From Amycolatopsis sp. cg9 (GTDB taxonomy: Bacteria > Actinomycetota > Actinomycetes > Mycobacteriales > Pseudonocardiaceae), in the NCBI RefSeq assembly GCF_041346945.1, contig NZ_CP166850.1, positions 7,176,501 to 7,240,500 on the forward strand: 64,000 bases of DNA, given 5' to 3'. Below are positions 59,348 through 64,000 of this stretch, in pieces; within the stretch, counting starts at the first letter, position 1; each line of letters opens with the position of its first letter. The notes beneath the pieces are model-generated. The model worked only from the letters and a program-made list of their open reading frames with translations, was not told the DNA's origin and made no database searches. A program made the position numbers and the translations under genes.

Positions 59348-59869
59348 ATGTCGATCGGACACACCTTGCTCGGGCTGCTCGAGAGCGGTCCCCGGCACGG
59401 CTACGACCTGAAACGCGCCTACGACGACCGGTTCGGGCACGACCGCCGGGTGCACTACGGCCAGGTGTATTCGACCCTCGCGCGGCTGCTGAAGCAGGGG
59501 CTCGTCGAGGCCGACGGCGTCGAGGTGGACGGCGGCCCCGAGCGGAAGCGCTACGCGATCACCGACGCCGGGGTCGCCGACGTCGGCGCGTGGCTGGGGA
59601 CACCGGAGAAGCCCGACGCGTACCTGCAGAACACGCTGTACACGAAGGTGGTGCTCGCGCTGCTGTCCGGGCGGCCGGCCGCCGAGGTCCTCGACGTCCA
59701 GCGATCGGCGCACCTCGACGCCATGCGCGAGCTGACCCGCCGCAAGACCGCGGGCGACCTCGTCGACCAGCTGATCTGCGACCACGCGCTGTTCCACCTG
59801 GACGCCGACCTCCGCTGGCTGGAGCTGACCGCGGCCCGGCTCGACCAGCTGGCGAAGGAGATCGCGTGA
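59348..59869 (+). CDS. PadR family regulator of an ABC exporter
   Basis: A 173-residue PadR. HTLLGLLESGPRHGYDLKRAYDDRF and HYGQVYSTLARLLKQGLVEADGVE form the winged helix; the C-terminal half is helical. ATG at 59348 is preferred; an in-frame GTG at 59333 lies at the operator edge. Its stop overlaps the ATPase start (GTGA), tying it to the exporter, the typical arrangement for PadR-controlled multidrug or antimicrobial-peptide ABC pumps. Confidence 0.9.
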   Translation: MSIGHTLLGLLESGPRHGYDLKRAYDDRFGHDRRVHYGQVYSTLARLLKQGLVEADGVEVDGGPERKRYAITDAGVADVGAWLGTPEKPDAYLQNTLYTKVVLALLSGRPAAEVLDVQRSAHLDAMRELTRRKTAGDLVDQLICDHALFHLDADLRWLELTAARLDQLAKEIA

Positions 59870-60546
59870 GCACCGTGCTGCTGGAGGCGGCGGAAGTGCG
59901 GAAGGCCTACGGGCCGACCGAGGCGCTGGCGGGGGCGAGCCTGCGGGTGTGCGCGGGGGAGGTCGTGGCGCTGATGGGGCCGTCGGGGGCGGGCAAGTCG
60001 ACGCTCCTGCACTGCCTCGCCGGCATCGTCCGCCCGGACGCCGGCACGGTCCGCTACGAGGGCGCCGACCTGGCCGGCCTGACCGACCGCGCCCGCTCCT
60101 CGTTGCGGCGCACGGACTTCGGGTTCGTGTTCCAGTTCGGACAGCTGGTGCCGGAGCTGACCTGCCTGGAGAACGTGGCCCTGCCGCTGCGCTTGAACGG
60201 CGTGCGCCGCCGCGTCGCCGCCGAGCGGGGCCGCGCGATGCTGGCGGAGCTCGACCTCACCGGCATCGAAGGCAAGCGCCCGGGCGAGGTCTCCGGCGGC
60301 CAGGGCCAGCGCGTGGCGGTGGCCCGCGCACTGGTGACCGCCCCGCGCGTGGTGTTCGCCGACGAACCGACGGGAGCCCTGGACTCCCTCAACGGCGAGC
60401 AGGTGATGCAGCTGCTGACCACAGCAGCCCGCGACCGCGACGCGGCGGTGGTCCTGGTGACGCACGAGGCCCGGGTAGCCGCGTACTCCGACCGCGAGGT
60501 CGTCGTCCGTGACGGCCGCACCCGCCGGCTGGAGGTGACCCGGTGA
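59866..60546 (+). CDS. ABC transporter ATP-binding protein (MacB/LolD-type)
   Basis: A 226-residue ATPase. Walker A MGPSGAGKST (about 36-45), Q-loop FGFVFQFGQLVPELT, signature VSGGQGQRVAVARAL, Walker B VVFADEPTGALDS and switch His VLVTHEARVA. The motif set is that of the MacB/LolD/FtsE class which pairs with FtsX-fold permeases, as here. The permease starts only after a 334-nt repeat-rich interval. Confidence 0.93.
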   Translation: MSTVLLEAAEVRKAYGPTEALAGASLRVCAGEVVALMGPSGAGKSTLLHCLAGIVRPDAGTVRYEGADLAGLTDRARSSLRRTDFGFVFQFGQLVPELTCLENVALPLRLNGVRRRVAAERGRAMLAELDLTGIEGKRPGEVSGGQGQRVAVARALVTAPRVVFADEPTGALDSLNGEQVMQLLTTAARDRDAAVVLVTHEARVAAYSDREVVVRDGRTRRLEVTR

Positions 60547-60880
60547 TCGGTCGGGGGTTCGGCGTTCGCGGTGCCGGGATCCGGCGGCCGGGTGGTGATC
60601 CGGTGTCCGGTCGGGGGTTTGGTGCCCGGCATGGCTGGGCGGGGTGGTTGGAGGCCGCGGCTTCCGGCCCGCGGGCCGGGATCCGGCGGCTCGGGGTGGG
60701 GTGGCGGCAGGTGTCCGGTCCGGCGTGCGGCATGCGGATCCGGCGCCCGGGTGGTGACCCGGTGGCTGGTCGGGGGTGCGGTGGCCGGGCCGGGTGGCCG
60801 ATGGTCCCGGCCCCCGGCTCGCGGGCTGGGAACCGGCGGCTCGAGGCGGTCGGCACGTGCGTCCAACCGGCGGTGGTCCG
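60547..60880. repeat. 334-nt degenerate GC-rich repeat block splitting an ABC operon
   Basis: The block alternates two words: A, GGTGATCCGGTGTCCGGTCG (about 60594, variants 60543 and 60749), and B, GGATCCGGCGGCCGGGT (about 60577, variants 60680, 60737, 60828). Read from GTG 60543 it is open for 113 codons with repeated IRRPGGDPVSGRGFG, but this looks accidental. GGTGATC occurs at both edges, so ATPase stop and permease start may once have overlapped. Confidence 0.7.
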
Positions 60881-63082
60881 GTGATCCGCCGCTGGGCCGC
60901 CGACTTCGCGCTCGGGATGCGGCTCGCGCTCGGCGGCGGAGGTGTCCGGACCGCGTGGGCTCGGCTCGCCCTGACCGCCGCCGGGGTGGGGCTCGGGGTG
61001 GTCGTGCTGCTTGCCGCGACCTCGCTGCCGCACATGCTCGGTGCGCGGGCCGAGCGGTCGGCCGGGCGGATGGCCGTCGCCGTGGCCGTCGATGGGGTCG
61101 ACCCCGTCTACGCCGTCGAACGGAACGACGAGTTCCGCGGGCGCGGTCTTCAGGGGTTCCTCGTCCAGCCGACCGGGTCCCGGCTGCCCGCCGCGCCCGG
61201 GGTCGAGCGCCTGCCGGGGCCCGGTGAGGCCGTGCTTTCGCCCGCGCTCGCCGACCTGCTCCGGTCGCCGGACGGGGAGCTGCTGCGCCCGCGCTTCTCG
61301 CAGCGGGTCATCGGCACCATCGGCGACGTCGGGCTGACCGGGCCGAACGAGCTGTACTTCTACGTCGGGTCGGCGACCGTCGCCACGCAGCCGGACGCCG
61401 GCCCGGTCAGCGGGTTCGGTGGCGAACCCGCGCGGCGCGGCCTCGACCCGCTCGAACTGCTGCTGGTCGTGGTCGGGGCGACGACGTGCCTCGTGCCGGT
61501 GTTCGTCTTCGTCGTCACCAGCACCCGGCTCGCGGCCGCGGCGCGGGACCGGCGGCTGGCCGCGCTGCGGCTGGTCGGCGCGGACCGCGGCCAGGTGCGC
61601 CGGATCGCCGCCGGTGAAGCGCTGCTCGGCTCGTTCGCCGGGCTCGTCGCCGGCGGTGCGCTGTTCCTGCTCGTGCGCGCGCTCGTCCCGCGGATCACCG
61701 TGTCCGCCTTCCGCGGCGGCATCTTCGCCGCCGACGTCGTGCCCGACTGGCGGCTGGCTCTCCCGGCCTTGCTGGCCCTGCCGCTGCTGGCGTGCGCGGC
61801 GGCCGTCTTCGCGCTGCGGAAGGTCGTCGTCGAGCCGCTCGGGGTCGTCCGGCGCGGGACGCGGGTGCGGCGGAAACTGTGGTGGCGCCTGCTGCCCGCG
61901 GTCGCCGGCGGGGTGCTGCTGGCCGTGCGCGCCGGGGCCGGGGACACGCTCGACCCCGCCGTGATCGCCGGTGTCGTGCTCGTCCTCGCGGCCGTGCCGC
62001 TCGTGCTGCCGTGGCTGGTCGAGCGGGTCGCGGGGGCGCTCGGCGGCGGGTCGCCCGCCTGGCTGCTGGCCGTGCGCCGGCTCCAGCTCGACAGCGCGAC
62101 GGCGGCGCGCCTGGTCGGCGGCATCGCCGTCGTGCTGGCCGGATCCATTGCGCTGCAAGGGGTCTACGCCCGGGCGGAGAGCGACCACCCGCCCGCCGGT
62201 GAGGTCCAGGTGCTGGCGACCGCCTTCGCCACGAGCCTCGCCGACGTCCAGGCGTTCACCGCCGCCCTCCACGCCCAGCCCGGGCTGGGCGACGTTCCCG
62301 TGGAAACCCGGGGGCTGGTGCGGAACGCGGCGGGGGAGCAGTCCTCCGTCGTCGTGGGGTCGTGCGCCGAGCTCGCGATCGCGGGCTGCCGCGACGGCGA
62401 CGTCTACGCGGTGGGGCCCGGGGTGGTCGCGCCCGGCGAGCGGATCTGGTTCGCCCGCCGCACCGGTCCTCCACAGTGGACGGTGCCGGCGGACCGCTAC
62501 CACGTGCGCACCGGCGAAGGGTCGGGACTGCTCGTCACGACCGGCGCGCTGGCCACGGCGACGAGCGTCGGCCTGAGCTCGAACGCGCGGATCCCCGCCG
62601 CCGGCGCCGATGCCGTGGAGCGCGTGCGGAACGTCGTGGGCTGGAACGGCATCGTCGCCTCGCTGGGCACCGAACGGGACGGCACCTACGCCCTCATCAC
62701 GCGGGTGCTGGCGGTGGGCTCGGTCCTGGTGCTGCTGCTCGCCGCGGGCAGCCTGCTGATCGCGGCGTGGGAACAGCTGCGCGAACGCCGGCGCAGTCTC
62801 GCCGCGCTGATGGCCAACGGCGTCGGGCGCGGGGTGCTCGCCCGGTCCCTGGTGTGGCAGCTGGCGATCCCGGTGGTGGTGGCGGTCGCCGTCGCCGTGC
62901 TCGCCGGGCTCGCGCTGGACTGGCTGCTGCTCACCTGGGTGGTGCGCCGCCCGATGGTGGTCGACCTGGCGACGATCGGCGTGCTGACGGCGACCGCGGC
63001 CGCGGCGGTGCTGTTGGTGACCGCCGTGACACTGCCGGTGCTGTGGCGCACCGCGAGTCCGGAGCACTTGCGGGAAGAGTAA
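60881..63082 (+). CDS. FtsX-like ABC transporter permease
   Basis: A 733-residue MacB/FtsX-fold permease. TM1 at about 23-48 (RLALTAAGVGLGVVVLLAATS), a periplasmic part, TMs at about 195-330 (ELLLVVVGATTCLVPVFVFVV, LLGSFAGLVAGGALFLLVRAL, LPALLALPLLACAAAVFAL), a second TM cluster about 340-430, a large external domain (about 445-600) and three TMs at the C-terminus. GTG at 60881 (MIRRWAADF) is chosen; earlier in-frame starts fall in the repeat block. Presumably exports a lipid or antimicrobial peptide with the upstream ATPase. Confidence 0.88.
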   Translation: MIRRWAADFALGMRLALGGGGVRTAWARLALTAAGVGLGVVVLLAATSLPHMLGARAERSAGRMAVAVAVDGVDPVYAVERNDEFRGRGLQGFLVQPTGSRLPAAPGVERLPGPGEAVLSPALADLLRSPDGELLRPRFSQRVIGTIGDVGLTGPNELYFYVGSATVATQPDAGPVSGFGGEPARRGLDPLELLLVVVGATTCLVPVFVFVVTSTRLAAAARDRRLAALRLVGADRGQVRRIAAGEALLGSFAGLVAGGALFLLVRALVPRITVSAFRGGIFAADVVPDWRLALPALLALPLLACAAAVFALRKVVVEPLGVVRRGTRVRRKLWWRLLPAVAGGVLLAVRAGAGDTLDPAVIAGVVLVLAAVPLVLPWLVERVAGALGGGSPAWLLAVRRLQLDSATAARLVGGIAVVLAGSIALQGVYARAESDHPPAGEVQVLATAFATSLADVQAFTAALHAQPGLGDVPVETRGLVRNAAGEQSSVVVGSCAELAIAGCRDGDVYAVGPGVVAPGERIWFARRTGPPQWTVPADRYHVRTGEGSGLLVTTGALATATSVGLSSNARIPAAGADAVERVRNVVGWNGIVASLGTERDGTYALITRVLAVGSVLVLLLAAGSLLIAAWEQLRERRRSLAALMANGVGRGVLARSLVWQLAIPVVVAVAVAVLAGLALDWLLLTWVVRRPMVVDLATIGVLTATAAAAVLLVTAVTLPVLWRTASPEHLREE

Positions 63083-63237
63083 CGGAACCGGTTGCGAGGC
63101 AACGGAATCCGCGCCGACCGCGCGGTAGGTACGGCGATGCTGCCCGAAGGGGCGCCCTCTTCGCCGTGGTGGCGCCGCCCGGATCTCGGCGATGGTGGAC
63201 GGGCAGATGTCCGCCGAGCCGAGTTTCGAGGCAGCCG

Positions 63238-64000
63238 ATGCGCACCATGTACGACGCGCTCACCGCGCGCAACATCCTGAAGAAGGACCGGCGGCCCGTG
63301 CTGGTGGCCGGGTACGTCGACCGGATCAAGCTCGCGCCGTGGACCGACGCCGACTGGGAGCTCTTCCCCGACGCGCTGAAGGTGCGCATCGTCAAGAAGG
63401 CATCCACCGACGACGGTCACGTCCTCGACGTGGAACCCGGTGACGCGCGGCCCGAGGAAGCGCCCGGCTGGGCGGCGATGCGGCGCCGGTCGGGGTTCGC
63501 GCACCCAGTGATCTACTGCAACCGGTCGACGTGGCCGAAGGTCAAGGCCGCGTTCGCCGACCAGGACGTCGAACCGCCGCTGTACTGGATCGCGACCGCC
63601 ACCGGGCGCCGCGAAATCCCGCCGGGCGCGATCGCGGCGCAGTACCTGCTCGACGTCCCGCCCGGCATCGACATCTCCGTCGTGGCGGACTTCTGGCCCG
63701 GCGTCGACGGGCCGTCACCGGCACCCCTTGCCACCGAAACCGGAGTGGAGCTCATGGAACGCATCACGGTCACCCCGCCCAACGCCGGCTCCAACACGGT
63801 CCGGCTCAACCTCTCCGGCAGCATCGGTGCCGCGGTCATCGTCCGCCCGCGGATCAACCGCGACGGCGTGGCGAAGCCGATGTGGGTCGGCAACATCTTC
63901 GCGTGGGGCTCGGACAAGGTCGGCGTCGGCCACAACCCGAAGTCCGACCCGGACTACGACGACCGCCTCACCTCCCACCGCCGGTTCTCGCTGCCGGGCG
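63238..64000 (+). CDS. DUF1906/endolysin-like protein, partial at 3' end
   Basis: An open frame of 254 residues running off the window. Residues 1-165 (VLVAGYVDRIKLAPWTDADW, KASTDDGHVLDVEPGDARPE, HPVIYCNRSTWPKV, PPLYWIATATGRRE, DISVVADFWPG) resemble Rv2525c-like glycoside-hydrolase TIM barrels common in actinomycetes and their phages: the acidic DVEPGDA and YWIATA strands are typical. From about residue 180 a different domain begins (RITVTPPNAGSNTVRLNLSG). ATG at 63238 has GAGG 7-8 nt upstream. No signal peptide is visible, so secretion would need another route. Confidence 0.65.
   Translation, partial: MRTMYDALTARNILKKDRRPVLVAGYVDRIKLAPWTDADWELFPDALKVRIVKKASTDDGHVLDVEPGDARPEEAPGWAAMRRRSGFAHPVIYCNRSTWPKVKAAFADQDVEPPLYWIATATGRREIPPGAIAAQYLLDVPPGIDISVVADFWPGVDGPSPAPLATETGVELMERITVTPPNAGSNTVRLNLSGSIGAAVIVRPRINRDGVAKPMWVGNIFAWGSDKVGVGHNPKSDPDYDDRLTSHRRFSLPG

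Noticed and set aside
60543..60884. 113-codon frame between ABC ATPase and permease as a gene
   Set aside because: Its sequence follows the DNA repeat, with no fold or codon evidence; described as a repeat block instead.
60389..63067. 892-codon minus-strand frame opposite the FtsX permease
   Set aside because: His/Asp/Arg-rich shadow of membrane codons with no recognisable motif.
1..64000. Insertion sequences, integrases, tRNA or rRNA genes
   Set aside because: None recognisable in either strand; no transposase-like protein or cloverleaf sequence was noticed.

Overview
The window looks like chromosomal DNA of a high-GC filamentous actinomycete, most likely a Pseudonocardiaceae member close to Amycolatopsis. 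This is inferred from the extreme GC bias at third codon positions, frequent GTG starts, many ATGA/GTGA stop-start overlaps, a mycothiol-type DinB protein, a SARP/AfsR-like regulator, ECF sigma factors with extra C-terminal domains, LLM flavin enzymes and abundant secreted hydrolases. I see no rRNA, tRNA, transposase, integrase or CRISPR array. Nothing indicates a mobile island, although the last gene resembles endolysin-like proteins.

Layout. 1-7.4 kb: the 3' part of a FkbM methyltransferase, a secreted glycosidase with a carbohydrate-binding module, a TrkA-type potassium channel, a small membrane protein, a DinB protein and an APC transporter. 7.5-11.9 kb: a four-gene signalling block (two CheB methylesterases, a STAS-HATPase protein, a CheR-PAS protein) with no receptors, CheA or flagellar genes. 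12-21 kb: an atypical glutamyl-tRNA synthetase, a type VII-secretion-like block (YbaB-like, WXG-like, long helical protein, unknown protein), an RsbW-like kinase, a streptogrisin-type protease, and flavin or F420-type enzymes.

21.2-29.7 kb: a probable catabolic locus. Six tightly packed minus-strand genes (amidohydrolase-like, cupin, HpcH/HpaI aldolase, LLM monooxygenase, BKACE, SDR) diverge from an MFS transporter and a PreA-like flavoprotein, with an IclR regulator at the end. Similar 15-nt GTTC-N7-GAAC elements lie in the divergent promoter and before iclR. This is my best candidate for an undescribed pathway.

29.7-35.4 kb: a three-glycosidase operon (GH29 fucosidase, GH84 N-acetylglucosaminidase, GH35 galactosidase) with a DasR-type half-perfect site over its promoter. 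Together the enzymes could strip Fuc, Gal and GlcNAc from complex glycans. 35.5-47 kb: secreted proteins, an ABC transporter followed by a two-component system, a PadR/SnoaL pair, a broken intradiol dioxygenase, an ECF41-type sigma factor beside its likely target, and an acyl-CoA synthetase under a KstR-like operator.

47-64 kb: a large SARP-NB-ARC-TPR regulator, a GC-rich repeat block, secreted proteins, an ECF sigma factor fused to a zinc-finger/membrane tail, a PQQ-type sugar dehydrogenase, a TetR/quinone-reductase pair, a PadR-controlled ABC exporter split by another repeat block, and a partial endolysin-like gene running off the end.

Two long perfect palindromes (25 and 23-nt arms, 1-nt centre) and several strong hairpins mark convergent gene junctions, suggesting bidirectional terminators or dispersed repeats.
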